Shown here piece after piece: positions 48,931 to 57,132 of a DNA stretch of 64,000 bases (the first letter of the stretch is position 1; the number at the start of each line of letters is the position of its first letter). This DNA comes from Geoalkalibacter halelectricus (lineage in GTDB: Bacteria > Desulfobacterota > Desulfuromonadia > Desulfuromonadales > Geoalkalibacteraceae), in NCBI RefSeq assembly GCF_025263685.1, contig NZ_CP092109.1, positions 2,791,001 through 2,855,000 on the forward strand, written 5' to 3'. The notes beneath the pieces are model-generated. The model made no database searches. It worked only from the letters and a program-made list of their open reading frames with translations, and had not been told where the DNA came from. The position numbers and the translations under genes were made by a program.

Positions 48931-51162
48931 ATGAAAAAAACCAAAACTTCACGCGCCCTGCCCCTGACCGCCAACGCCCGCACCGTCCTGGAGCGCCGCT
49001 ATTTGCGCCGCGACACGGAGGGCAAGGTTCTGGAGACTCCCGAGGACATGTTCCGCCGGGTGGCCAAGACCATCGCCGCGGCGGAAACCCGCTTCGAGAC
49101 CGGCCTGGATCCCCTTGAACTGGAAGAAAAATTCTACCGGATGATGACCTCCCTGGAGTTTTTGCCCAACTCCCCGACCCTGATGAACGCCGGGCGTGAG
49201 CTTGGGCAGCTCTCGGCCTGCTTCGTGCTGCCGGTGGGCGATTCCATGGAGAGCATTTTCGAAGCGATCAAGAACACCGCCCTGATTCACAAAAGCGGCG
49301 GCGGCACTGGGTTTTCCTTTTCACGCATCCGCCCGGCCAACGACGTGGTCGCCTCCACCACCGGGGTTTCCTCGGGGCCGCTGTCGTTCATGAAGGTGTT
49401 TGACGCCGCCACCGAAACCATCAAACAGGGCGGCACGCGGCGCGGCGCCAACATGGGAATCCTGCGCGTCGATCATCCCGACGTCATGGATTTCATCATG
49501 TGCAAGCGCGACCAGACGGTGCTCACCAATTTCAATATCTCCGTCGGTCTCACCGAGGACTTCATGGACGCAGTGGAAAAAGACGCCGAATACGAACTGC
49601 GCAATCCCCGCGACGGGCGGGTGGTGAAAAAACTCTCGGCGCGCAAAGTCTTCGAGCACATCGTCGAACTCGCCTGGACCAACGGCGAACCGGGCATCAT
49701 CTTTCTCGACCGCCTGAACCGCGACAACCCCACTCCCCTGGTGGGCGAAATCGAGAGTACCAATCCTTGCGGCGAACAGCCGCTGCTGCCCTACGAATCC
49801 TGCAACCTGGGGTCCATCAACCTGGCGACCCTGGTGGAGGGGGATGAGATCAACTGGGACAAACTCGCCGGAACGGTGAAACTTGCGGTGCGGTTTCTCG
49901 ACAACGTCATCGAGGTCAACAAATACCCCCTGGCCCTCATCGACGAAATGACCCGCGCCAACCGCAAGATCGGCCTGGGCGTCATGGGCTGGGCCGACAT
50001 GCTGATCCTGCTGGGCATCGCCTACAACAGCCCCCAGGCGGTGCAGCTCGGCGAAAAACTGATGAAGTTCATCAACGACCAGAGCCATGAGGCCTCGTGC
50101 GACCTGGCCGAGGAGCGTGGCGCCTTTCCCAATTTCAAGGGCAGTATTTACGATCGCCCCGGCCTGCGGCCCATCCGCAACGCCACCTGCACCACCATCG
50201 CGCCGACCGGCACCATCTCCATTATCGCCAGTTCCTCGAGCGGCATCGAGCCGCTGTTCGCGGTGAGCTACGTTCGCCAGGTGCTGGACAACGACATTCT
50301 CGTCGAAGTCCATCCGCTGTTCGAGAAGGTCGCCAAGGAGCGCGGCTTCTATTCGCCCGAGTTGATGAAGGTCATCGCCGAGCACGGCACCATTCAGGAC
50401 ATCCCCGAAATCCCCGAGGACGTGCGGCGCCTCTTCGTCACCGCCCACGACATCACCCCGGAGGATCACATCCGCATGCAGGCGGCCTTTCAGAAATACA
50501 CCGACAACGCCGTCTCCAAGACCGTAAACTTCTGCAACACCGCCACCCGCGAGGATGTCTCGACGGTCTATCGCCTGGCCTACAAGTCGGGGTGCAAGGG
50601 CGTCACCATCTATCGCGACGGCTCGCGCGACATGCAGGTGCTCTCCGTGGCAAAAAAAGAAGAGAAGAAGGAAGCGGAAAAGGTCGTGCCCATGGAAAGC
50701 CTCAAGGCCGGACGCAAGCGTGAGCGTCCGCGTGCTCTGCGCGGCTCCACCTATCAGATGGAAACCGGCTGCGGACCGCTCTACGTGACCATCAACGAGG
50801 ACAACCAGGGCTTGTTCGAACTCTTCACCACCATGGGCAAGGCCGGCGGCTGCGCGGCCAGCCAGTGCGAGGCCATCGGTCGTCTGGTGTCGCTGGCCTG
50901 GCGCTCGGGCGTGCAGGCGCGCCAGGCGGTCAAGCAGATGATCGGCATCACCTGCCACAAACCGGCCGGGTTCGGCGACAACCGCATCACCAGCTGCGCC
51001 GACGCGGTGGCCAAGGCCATCCAGATGCACATGCTCCAGGACGGCGAGAAAGGCATCGCGGTGAACAACGCCGGCGGCGCCTGCCCGGAATGCGGCGGCC
51101 CCGTCGAGCATGAAGGCGGCTGCAGCGTGTGCCACGCCTGCGGCTATTCGGAGTGCGCCTGA
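48931..51162 (+). CDS. nrdJ: Adenosylcobalamin-dependent ribonucleotide reductase (class II)
   Basis: This encodes about 743 residues from ATG 48931, with AAGGA seven bases upstream. NrdJ reduces ribonucleotides to deoxyribonucleotides using a radical generated from adenosylcobalamin. Active-site features include LSACFVLPVGDSMESIF, KSGGGTGFSFSRIRP, ESTNPCGEQPLLPYESCNLGSINL (radical Cys) and NATCTTIAPTGTISIIA. The C-terminal tail has a cysteine-rich zinc-ribbon-like end (CPECGGPVEHEGGCSVCHACGYSEC). Class II enzymes work with or without oxygen, common in metal-reducing deltaproteobacteria. The reading upstream to 48625 is not part of the protein. Confidence 0.95.
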   Translation: MKKTKTSRALPLTANARTVLERRYLRRDTEGKVLETPEDMFRRVAKTIAAAETRFETGLDPLELEEKFYRMMTSLEFLPNSPTLMNAGRELGQLSACFVLPVGDSMESIFEAIKNTALIHKSGGGTGFSFSRIRPANDVVASTTGVSSGPLSFMKVFDAATETIKQGGTRRGANMGILRVDHPDVMDFIMCKRDQTVLTNFNISVGLTEDFMDAVEKDAEYELRNPRDGRVVKKLSARKVFEHIVELAWTNGEPGIIFLDRLNRDNPTPLVGEIESTNPCGEQPLLPYESCNLGSINLATLVEGDEINWDKLAGTVKLAVRFLDNVIEVNKYPLALIDEMTRANRKIGLGVMGWADMLILLGIAYNSPQAVQLGEKLMKFINDQSHEASCDLAEERGAFPNFKGSIYDRPGLRPIRNATCTTIAPTGTISIIASSSSGIEPLFAVSYVRQVLDNDILVEVHPLFEKVAKERGFYSPELMKVIAEHGTIQDIPEIPEDVRRLFVTAHDITPEDHIRMQAAFQKYTDNAVSKTVNFCNTATREDVSTVYRLAYKSGCKGVTIYRDGSRDMQVLSVAKKEEKKEAEKVVPMESLKAGRKRERPRALRGSTYQMETGCGPLYVTINEDNQGLFELFTTMGKAGGCAASQCEAIGRLVSLAWRSGVQARQAVKQMIGITCHKPAGFGDNRITSCADAVAKAIQMHMLQDGEKGIAVNNAGGACPECGGPVEHEGGCSVCHACGYSECA

Positions 51163-51163
51163 T

Positions 51164-51250
51164 TTGAGTGGACAAGGTGGACTGTGTGGACAGCAGAAGG
51201 TTGTTTGTCCACCAAGTCCACTCTGTCCACTCTGTCCACCAAGCCCACTG
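51164..51250. repeat. Tandem and inverted GTGGACA/TGTCCAC units
   Basis: Units of seven to nine bases (GTGGACA, GGTGGACT, GTGTGGACA) are followed by their complements (TGTCCACC, GTCCACTCT, GTCCACTCT, GTCCACC). The arms can form a long imperfect hairpin between nrdJ and arfB. It has no T tract. Confidence 0.7.
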
Positions 51251-51270
51251 ATCAAAGGTTTTCCCCAACC

Positions 51271-51684
51271 ATGCTGCGCATCTCCAAACAAATCTGCATC
51301 CCGGCGAACGAGATTGAGCTGAGCGCGGTGACCGCTCAGGGCGCCGGGGGTCAGAACGTCAACAAGGTGGCAAGCGCCATCCATTTGCGCTTTGACATCC
51401 GCGCTTCATCCCTGCCCGAGTCCGTCAAGGAGGGCCTGCTCGCGCTTAAGGATCAACGCATTACCCAGGACGGCGTCATCGTCATCAAGGCCCAACAGCA
51501 TCGCACTCAGGAGCGCAATCGCGCCGAGGCCCTCAATCGCCTGCGCGCCCTCATCACGGGCACCTTGATCGTGGCGCGCAAACGCAAGCCGACCAAACCC
51601 AGCAAGGCGTCCCAGGAAAAACGCCTGCAAGGCAAAGCCCGCCGCAGCCAGGTGAAAAGCCTGCGCGGCAAGGTATCCGACTGA
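51271..51684 (+). CDS. arfB: Peptidyl-tRNA hydrolase ArfB (YaeJ)
   Basis: This 137-residue protein rescues stalled ribosomes by hydrolysing peptidyl-tRNA. It has the release-factor GGQ motif at residues 26-28 (TAQGAGGQNVNKVASAIHLRFD) and a basic, Lys/Arg-rich C-terminal tail (RKRKPTKPSKASQEKRLQGKARRSQVKSLRGK) that enters the mRNA channel. The start is ATG 51271; an upstream in-frame reading through the repeat at 51184 is unlikely. No strong Shine-Dalgarno is visible. Confidence 0.93.
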   Translation: MLRISKQICIPANEIELSAVTAQGAGGQNVNKVASAIHLRFDIRASSLPESVKEGLLALKDQRITQDGVIVIKAQQHRTQERNRAEALNRLRALITGTLIVARKRKPTKPSKASQEKRLQGKARRSQVKSLRGKVSD

Positions 51685-51792
51685 CTTACCTCCACCTTCC
51701 CGCCTGCCGCTCGCTGGAACTCCCGCCCGAGCGATTTATACTTTTCTTACCTAAGGCCCATTTGATTTCGCACAACGACAAGGGAGGAGACT

Positions 51793-52581
51793 ATGAAAAG
51801 CCTTCTGCTCACCCTGGCTCTGGTATTGACTCTGGCCGCGACATCCCTGGCCGGCGTCAAAGGCTACGAAATGAACTACATGGCCGGAGACACCCTGCTC
51901 AGGGGCTATCTGGCCGTGAACGAAGACCTTGAGGGCAGGCGCCCTGGCGTGCTGGTGGTGCACGAGTGGTGGGGGCTCAATGCCTATGCCCGCGAACGCG
52001 CCCGCATGCTGGCGGAACTGGGCTACACCGCCCTGGCCGTGGATATGTATGGTGAGGGTAAAACCGCCGATCATCCGCGCGAAGCCGGGCAGTTCGCCAT
52101 GGAGGTGCGGCAGAACCTGCCCCTGGCTCAGGAACGCTTCACCGCGGCCATGGCCATGTTGCAGCAGCATCCCAGCGTCAACCCCGACCAGCTCGCCGCC
52201 ATCGGTTACTGCTTCGGCGGCTCGGTGGTGCTGGAAATGGCGCGCACCGGGCTCGACATCAACGGCGTGGCCGCCTTCCATGCCAGCCTCGCCACGGAAA
52301 ACCCGGCGCAGCCGGGCCTCGTGAGGGCTAAAGTACGGGTCTACAACGGCGCCGACGACCCCATGGTGACCGCCGATGAAATCGCCGCCTTCAAGGCCGA
52401 AATGCAGTCCGCCGGGGCCGATTTCCGCTTCATCAACTATCCCGGCGCCACCCATAGCTTCACCAATCCGGGCGCGGATGAACTTGGCAAAAAATTTGAC
52501 CTGCCCCTGGCCTACCACGCCGAAGCCGATGCTAGCTCCTGGCAGGATCTGCAGGAATTCTTCGCCGAGATATTCCGCTGA
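51793..52581 (+). CDS. Exported dienelactone hydrolase family protein
   Basis: This 262-residue alpha/beta hydrolase has a signal peptide (MKSLLLTLALVLTLAATSLAG). The nucleophile is Cys in IGYCFGGSVVLEMA (near residue 140), with the acid in YNGADDPMV and the His in GATHSFTNPGAD, the dienelactone hydrolase triad Cys-Asp-His. Export to the periplasm is unusual for the classic enzyme but is seen in DLH-like proteins of proteobacteria. GGGAGGAG lies before the ATG, and a TATACT at 51739-51744 with CTGGAA 17 bases before it is a possible promoter. It overlaps the next gene by one base. Confidence 0.88.
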   Translation: MKSLLLTLALVLTLAATSLAGVKGYEMNYMAGDTLLRGYLAVNEDLEGRRPGVLVVHEWWGLNAYARERARMLAELGYTALAVDMYGEGKTADHPREAGQFAMEVRQNLPLAQERFTAAMAMLQQHPSVNPDQLAAIGYCFGGSVVLEMARTGLDINGVAAFHASLATENPAQPGLVRAKVRVYNGADDPMVTADEIAAFKAEMQSAGADFRFINYPGATHSFTNPGADELGKKFDLPLAYHAEADASSWQDLQEFFAEIFR

Positions 52582-53543
52582 TGCCCTTTGAACTCTGGCG
52601 CCAGGATGACCACGGCCATCGCTACCTGGTGGGCGTCTTCGCCGAACGCCGTCACGCGGAAGAAAAAATGCGGCACCTCACGCGGGTGCCGCATAAGCAG
52701 ATGTATTGGATTCAAGGTGGCGCTGATGCCGCCGTGGGGAGACAATCAACCATGACCAAGGGCGTCCTCATCGATCTGAGCGGCACCGTGCACCAGGGCG
52801 AGAAAGAAATCCCCGGCGCGGTGGCCGCGGTACGCAGGCTTCAGCAGAGCGGCCTTGGCTTGCGCTTTGTCACCAATACCTCGCGCATGACAGGTCGCAT
52901 GCTGCAGGAACTGCTGGGGAAGCTGGGATTGGAGGTGCCGGACGCGCACATTTTTTCCGCCCCGCGCGCTATGCACGGCTACCTCAGGGAAAAAAACCTG
53001 CGCCCCTTTTTACTCGTTCATCCGCGTCTGCGTGAGGAATTTGCCGACCTGTGCCAGGAGAATCCCAACGCGGTGGTAATCGGTCTGGCCGAGGAGGAAT
53101 TTCACTACGCCAACCTCAACGCCGCCTTTCGCCTGCTGCTGGCGGGAGCGCCGCTGCTCAGCCTGGGTCGCACCCGTTATTTCGAAGGCGAGAGCGGCTT
53201 GCAGCTCGATGCCGGGCCCTTCGTCACCGCCCTGGAGTATGCGGCCGGCACCCAGGCCCGGGTGCTGGGCAAACCGGCGCGGGAATTCTTTCTGGCGGCT
53301 GCGGCCGAACTCGATTTGCAGCCCGCGGAGGTGGTCATGATTGGTGACGACGCCGCCTCGGACGTGGGTGGGGCGCTGGCGGCGGGATTGCGGGCGATTC
53401 TGGTGCGGACGGGCAAGTACCGCCGGGGGGATGAGGACAAGATCGGGCAGCCCGGTGGCAGGGTCGCCAAGGATCTGGCCGCGGCGGCCGCGATGATTTT
53501 GCGGGAAAACGAGGAGGATTCGGCGCCGAGGAGCCATGCATGA
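52581..53543 (+). CDS. HAD-IIA family phosphatase with a 57-residue N-terminal extension
   Basis: The reading frame encodes 320 residues. Residues about 58-310 are a HAD-IIA hydrolase (HDHD2/LHPP-like): nucleophile motif GVLIDLSGTVHQGE, RFVTNTSRM, the Lys in VLGKPAREFF, and VMIGDDAASDVGGALAAGL. Residues 1-57 (MPFELWRQDDHGHRYLVGVFAERRHAEEKMRHLTR and following) look like a separate small domain. An internal ATG at 52752 has GGGAG ten bases before it, so the phosphatase may also be made alone. The substrate is not known. It overlaps the hydrolase upstream by one base and tag downstream by four. Confidence 0.82.
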   Translation: MPFELWRQDDHGHRYLVGVFAERRHAEEKMRHLTRVPHKQMYWIQGGADAAVGRQSTMTKGVLIDLSGTVHQGEKEIPGAVAAVRRLQQSGLGLRFVTNTSRMTGRMLQELLGKLGLEVPDAHIFSAPRAMHGYLREKNLRPFLLVHPRLREEFADLCQENPNAVVIGLAEEEFHYANLNAAFRLLLAGAPLLSLGRTRYFEGESGLQLDAGPFVTALEYAAGTQARVLGKPAREFFLAAAAELDLQPAEVVMIGDDAASDVGGALAAGLRAILVRTGKYRRGDEDKIGQPGGRVAKDLAAAAAMILRENEEDSAPRSHA

Positions 53544-54121
53544 AACAAAAAGTTCGCTGCCCCTGGGTCGATTTCGGCAAACCGGACTATGTCGCCTATC
53601 ACGACGAGGAATGGGGCGTGCCGGTACACGACGATCGCCGTATCTTCGAATTTCTGGTGCTCGAATCCGCCCAGGCAGGGCTGTCCTGGTACACCATTTT
53701 GCGGCGCCGCGACAACTATCGCCGCCTGTTCGACAACTTCGATCCGCTCCGCGTTGCGCGCTTCGACGACGCAAAGATCGAAGAACTGCTGAGAAACCCG
53801 GGCATCATCCGCAATCGCGCCAAAGTGCGTGCCGCGGTCAACAACGCGCGGCGCTTTCTGGAGATCCAGGAGCACTTCGGCAGCTTCGCCGCCTACATCT
53901 GGCGCTTTGTCGATGGTCGGCCGCTGGTGAACGAATTACGCACCCTGGCCGACTACCCCGCCACTTCGCCCGAGTCCGACGCGTTGAGTCGCGATCTCAA
54001 GCAGCGCGGTTTTCAGTTCATCGGCCCGACCATCTGCTACGCCCACATGCAGGCCACGGGCCTGGTCAACGACCACAGTCTGGATTGTTTCCGCCGTCGG
54101 GAAATTATCGCAAGCTACTGA
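53540..54121 (+). CDS. tag: DNA-3-methyladenine glycosylase I
   Basis: This 193-residue enzyme removes 3-methyladenine from alkylated DNA. It has the family start RCPWVDFGKPDYVAYHDEEWGVP, with zinc-binding Cys7 and His21, and the second pair in VNDHSLDCF near the end. The LSWYTILRRRDNYRRLF and NARAFLEIQ-like segments match Tag. It overlaps the HAD gene by four bases and converges on bpt, sharing seven bases at the 3' ends. Confidence 0.95.
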   Translation: MKQKVRCPWVDFGKPDYVAYHDEEWGVPVHDDRRIFEFLVLESAQAGLSWYTILRRRDNYRRLFDNFDPLRVARFDDAKIEELLRNPGIIRNRAKVRAAVNNARRFLEIQEHFGSFAAYIWRFVDGRPLVNELRTLADYPATSPESDALSRDLKQRGFQFIGPTICYAHMQATGLVNDHSLDCFRRREIIASY

Positions 54122-54837
54122 AATTCCACCGGGCCTTCCGGCGGCCCGATTGCCTCGCTCCACACGCCGGTCGACCAGTCATAATGCTCGCGGGGGCGAA
54201 AGTGATCCTTGTAGCCCATGCGGCGGCAACCGGGCACGTAGTAGCCCAGGTAATAAAAGGACAGCCCCAGGCCCTTGGCATATTCGATTTCGCGCAGAAT
54301 GCTGAAGGTGCCCGGGTGCAGATGGGCATAGGCGGGATCGTAGAAGAAATAAACGCTGTTGAGACAGTCACTGCCCTGGTCGAGAAAACCGGCACCGATG
54401 AGTTCGTCGTTATAGTAGAGTTCCGTTTGCAGGGCCGGACAGGAGGGCATGTAGAAATTGTAGAGAAAATCCTCGGGATCGGCGGATTGATCGAAGCGCC
54501 CCTGGGAGTGGCGACGGTAGAGATCATAAATCTGGTCGGTCAACCTGAGGGGACCAAAGCGCGCCTCCAGGCCTTGGGCCTTTCTCAACACCCGGCGTTG
54601 GCTGCGCGAAGGGGCAAAATCGGCGACGCGCACCCGCAGGGGAATACAGTTGCGGCACTGGGGACATTCGGGCCGAAAAAAATAGAGCCCGAATTTGCGC
54701 CAACCCTGGGCGAGCAGCAAGGACATCTCCGCCGCATCGACGCGACTGGCTAGAAAATAGCAATAGCTCTTGCGCTGATCACCCAGATAGGGGCAATCCG
54801 TCAACTCCTCGTTCTGCGCTTGCTGGAATATGTGCAT
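54115..54837 (-). CDS. bpt: Aspartate/glutamate leucyltransferase
   Basis: This 240-residue protein belongs to the bacterial N-end-rule transferases that attach leucine from Leu-tRNA to N-terminal Asp or Glu of proteins, marking them for ClpAP. Conserved features are DCPYLGDQ near the start, the CPQCRNCIPLRV cluster, RRHSQGRF, and the GNAT-like YYNDELIGAGFLDQG and YYLGYYVPGCRRMGYKDHFRP. The length is normal. The 3' ends of bpt and tag overlap, so the transcripts are convergent. Confidence 0.93.
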   Translation of the reverse strand: MHIFQQAQNEELTDCPYLGDQRKSYCYFLASRVDAAEMSLLLAQGWRKFGLYFFRPECPQCRNCIPLRVRVADFAPSRSQRRVLRKAQGLEARFGPLRLTDQIYDLYRRHSQGRFDQSADPEDFLYNFYMPSCPALQTELYYNDELIGAGFLDQGSDCLNSVYFFYDPAYAHLHPGTFSILREIEYAKGLGLSFYYLGYYVPGCRRMGYKDHFRPREHYDWSTGVWSEAIGPPEGPVEFQ

Positions 54838-54923
54838 ACTTGCAAAGGCCTCGGGGGTTTGCGATAGTCAAAAGAATTGCACAATTCAGCACGGTGGTCA
54901 ATCAGTCAACTTCCGTATACATC

Positions 54924-55541
54924 ATGAATTTTTTTACACAAATTGGCCTGTGCCTGGAAAATTATCCGCCCAGGGTGTTGCAGGATCCAACGCGCGCTAC
55001 CGCCGCCGTCGCCCTGGTGCTGCGTGCCGGCGCCGAGGAACCGGAGATTCTTTTCATCCGCCGTGCGCCGCATCCCGCGGATCCCTGGTCCGGGGACTTT
55101 GCCTTTCCGGGCGGGCGCATCGATCCCCAGGACCCAGGTCCCCGGGCGGCGGCCGAACGCGAGACCCGCGAAGAGGTCGGCCTCGACCTCAGCGAAGCCT
55201 GTTTTCTCGGCAGACTTGACGACCTGGCCGGCGCGCATCTGCCCATCATCGTGTCCTGCTTTGTGTATCAGATCGAGAAACCGCTGCCCTTGCGCCTCAG
55301 CGACGAGGTGGCCGATGCCTACTGGATTCCCATCAGCCGCCTCACCGATCCGCGCCATCACGCCTTGTCTCCGGTCCGCTTCGCCGGACAAAGCCTGGAG
55401 CGCCCCGCCATCCGGCTGCTGGATTCTCAGCACGGGGTGCTCTGGGGAATTACCTACCGGCTGATCAATTCCTTCTTCGAGACCATCGAGCAACCGCTGC
55501 CGCGCCCCGCCGCCGGCAGGGATCCGCGCCGCCGTGACTGA
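54924..55541 (+). CDS. Nudix hydrolase, CoA pyrophosphatase-like
   Basis: This encodes about 205 residues from ATG 54924. The Nudix box reads GGRIDPQDPGPRAAAERETREEVGL, with one residue more than the standard GX5EX7REUXEEXGU spacing; the same insertion (DPxD) is typical of CoA- and NUDT8-type enzymes that cut coenzyme A to phosphopantetheine and 3',5'-ADP. The preceding RRAPHPADPWSGDFAFPGG matches that group. The substrate is inferred. It overlaps the next small gene by eight bases. Confidence 0.85.
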   Translation: MNFFTQIGLCLENYPPRVLQDPTRATAAVALVLRAGAEEPEILFIRRAPHPADPWSGDFAFPGGRIDPQDPGPRAAAERETREEVGLDLSEACFLGRLDDLAGAHLPIIVSCFVYQIEKPLPLRLSDEVADAYWIPISRLTDPRHHALSPVRFAGQSLERPAIRLLDSQHGVLWGITYRLINSFFETIEQPLPRPAAGRDPRRRD

Positions 55542-55797
55542 GGAGCAGTGGGAAAACCTCTGTCGGCGCTGCGGTCTGTGCTGCTTTGAAAAATACATCG
55601 ACGGCGAGCGCGTCATCCACACCTCGATCGCCTGCCGTCATCTTGACATCGTCACGCGCGACTGTCGGGTTTATGCCAAGCGCTTTTCGGTCGGCGAGGG
55701 TTGCGTGCAACTCACTCCGGCGGTGGTGGAACAGGTCAGATGGCTTCCCGCCGAATGCGCCTATGTGCGCCATGTCAAAAAACGCCGCCAAGGATGA
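55534..55797 (+). CDS. YkgJ/YcgN-like cysteine-cluster protein
   Basis: This 87-residue protein starts at GTG 55534 inside the end of the Nudix gene. It has the CxxCxxCC cluster motif CRRCGLCCFEKY followed by ACRHLDIVTRDCRVY, the pattern of the UPF0260/YkgJ zinc- or iron-chelating domain, plus the LPAECAYV end. Its partners and role are unknown. A weak AT-rich hairpin (CAAAAAG/CTTTTTG, 55798-55820) follows the stop. Confidence 0.8.
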   Translation: MTEEQWENLCRRCGLCCFEKYIDGERVIHTSIACRHLDIVTRDCRVYAKRFSVGEGCVQLTPAVVEQVRWLPAECAYVRHVKKRRQG

Positions 55798-55938
55798 CAA
55801 AAAGGGGCGCTTTTTGTTTTCCTCCCATGGAATATTAGAAGCGGGAAATCGCCATCTTTTTAGTTTGTAAAAATTAATCTCAGAAAATTTCGATACTTAG
55901 TTGGCAATCAGAAGATTAATCATATTTATTTAAATTTC

Positions 55939-55954
55939 TGGCATCCTGATTGCA
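55939..55954 (+). promoter_or_regulatory. Sigma-54 (RpoN) promoter upstream of a hairpin-terminator unit
   Basis: TGGCATCCTGATTGCA has TGGCA, then six bases, then TTGCA, with GG and GC 10 bases apart. It lies in an AT-rich gap of 320 bases with no protein gene. The start point would be near 55965. Confidence 0.7.
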
Positions 55955-55960
55955 CTTTTT

Positions 55961-56024
55961 CCAGGGCAAATCTCAACGCATTTTGCCCTGGCGCTTACTC
56001 CTCCTGAGCCCGGGGCTTTTTTTT
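55961..56024 (+). ncRNA. Candidate sigma-54-dependent small RNA of about 60 nt
   Basis: Just after the sigma-54 promoter, CCAGGGCAAA (55961-55970) pairs perfectly with TTTGCCCTGG (55982-55991), and a short terminator with eight T residues follows at 56007-56024. The unit would give a short RNA starting within the first hairpin arm, or a leader for the glycerophosphodiesterase gene if the terminator is bypassed. No open reading frame of note is inside. This is inference from layout. Confidence 0.4.
56007..56024 (+). terminator. Small hairpin with long T tract
   Basis: AGCC and GGCT pair around a three-base loop, followed by eight T residues. The stem is short, so strength is uncertain. Confidence 0.45.
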
Positions 56025-56119
56025 CGCCCTCAGCAATCTTCGTTGCCCGGTTTTTTCACCGATGCTATGCTGGTTTTTCGCTAAACCAAGAGACAGGTAC
56101 ACGCTCAGGAGAACCGCGC

Positions 56120-56932
56120 ATGTCATCTCTATATCTTTCCCTGCCGCGCCCGCGCCTGTTTGGCCATCGTGGCAGTTCAGCGGCCTTCCCGGAAAACACC
56201 CTGCCCGCCTTCCAGGCCTCGGTTGCCGCTGGCCTGCCCTATCTGGAACTCGATGTCTGGGCCACCCAGGACGGCACCGTGATGGTGCACCACGACCCAA
56301 GCCTCTCGCGCACCTGCGGTGTCGATCTGCCCCTGAGCAGTCTGCCTTTCGATGAAGTGCGTTGTCAGGATGCAGGCTACACCTTCGCCGTGGACGGCGG
56401 CCGGGACTATCCCTTTCGCGGTCGGGGAATTCAGATTCCGACCCTGGAGGAGGTGCTGCTGACTTTCCCCAAAACCCGCGTGAACATCGAGATCAAGCAG
56501 GTGGCGCCTCCCATCGAGGCCCTGGTGGTTGAAGCGGTGCGCCGCTGTTGCGCGCAGGATCGGGTTCTCATCGCCTCGGAGCACGATGAGGTTCTGGCCC
56601 GATTACGGCCCCTGTGCCCCGAGATTCCCACCAATTTCGGTTTTCAGGAAACCAGCGGCTTTTTCGCCTGGGCGCGCGGCGGCTGCCGCGGCCCCTATCA
56701 GCCTCCCGGCCAGGCCCTGCAAATTCCCTCCCACTGGCAAAGACAGAAGCTGGTCACCGCGGAGGCCCTGGCCGCCGCCCGCCATGCAGGTGTCGAAGTC
56801 CATGTCTGGACCATCAATATGGAAGCCGAAATGCGCGCCCTGCTGGCCCTGGGGGTGGATGGGCTGATGAGCGATTATCCGGAACTTCTCGCCAAAGTCG
56901 CCGACGAAATATGCCGACCGGCTGTTTTCTGA
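56120..56932 (+). CDS. Glycerophosphodiester phosphodiesterase
   Basis: This 270-residue protein belongs to the GDPD family, which cleaves glycerophosphodiesters to glycerol 3-phosphate and an alcohol. It has the core LFGHRGSSAAFPENTLPAF with catalytic His16 and Arg17, Glu-Leu-Asp metal ligands in YLELDVWATQDGTVMVHHDPSLSRT, and the NIEIKQ and HVWTINMEAEMRALLALGVDGLMSDYPE strands. There is no signal peptide, so it is cytosolic. GGAGA lies 10-14 bases before the ATG. Confidence 0.93.
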   Translation: MSSLYLSLPRPRLFGHRGSSAAFPENTLPAFQASVAAGLPYLELDVWATQDGTVMVHHDPSLSRTCGVDLPLSSLPFDEVRCQDAGYTFAVDGGRDYPFRGRGIQIPTLEEVLLTFPKTRVNIEIKQVAPPIEALVVEAVRRCCAQDRVLIASEHDEVLARLRPLCPEIPTNFGFQETSGFFAWARGGCRGPYQPPGQALQIPSHWQRQKLVTAEALAAARHAGVEVHVWTINMEAEMRALLALGVDGLMSDYPELLAKVADEICRPAVF

Positions 56933-56951
56933 CTTTGTATCCATTCACCCG

Positions 56952-57060
56952 ATGTGGGGTCGCAGCCCCCATGGCGAGGGTGTCTGGCACCAGGGATGGC
57001 GCCGGTCAAGCGGCCATGGACGGCGAAAAGCGCCCCTTGTCATGGGGGTTGCGACCCCAT
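56952..57060 (-). repeat. MITE-like dispersed element, copy B
   Basis: This element is the inverted counterpart of 32946-33053, with about 85-90% identity by eye over its length. Its ends are ATGTGGGGTCGCAGCCCCC and, read in reverse, ATGGGGTCGCAACCCCCATG, which form the terminal inverted repeats. It lies between the glycerophosphodiesterase gene and the next promoter. Confidence 0.85.
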
Positions 57061-57095
57061 GCTGAATAGTTACCTGATTTTTACCCTTGCCTCCC

Positions 57096-57125
57096 TTGAC
57101 ACCGGCCCTCGACCCGCCCTAAAAT
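57096..57125 (+). promoter_or_regulatory. Sigma-70 promoter giving a probably leaderless mRNA
   Basis: TTGACA (57096-57101) and TAAAAT (57120-57125) are spaced by 18 bases. The expected start point at about 57132-57133 coincides with the ATG at 57133, and there is no Shine-Dalgarno. Confidence 0.65.
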
Positions 57126-57132
57126 TTCCTTT

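Noticed and set aside
49321-51384. A 687-residue open frame on the minus strand opposite nrdJ
   Set aside because: Antisense shadow of a highly conserved enzyme; composition is that of a reverse reading (many His, Gln, Asp, Gly).
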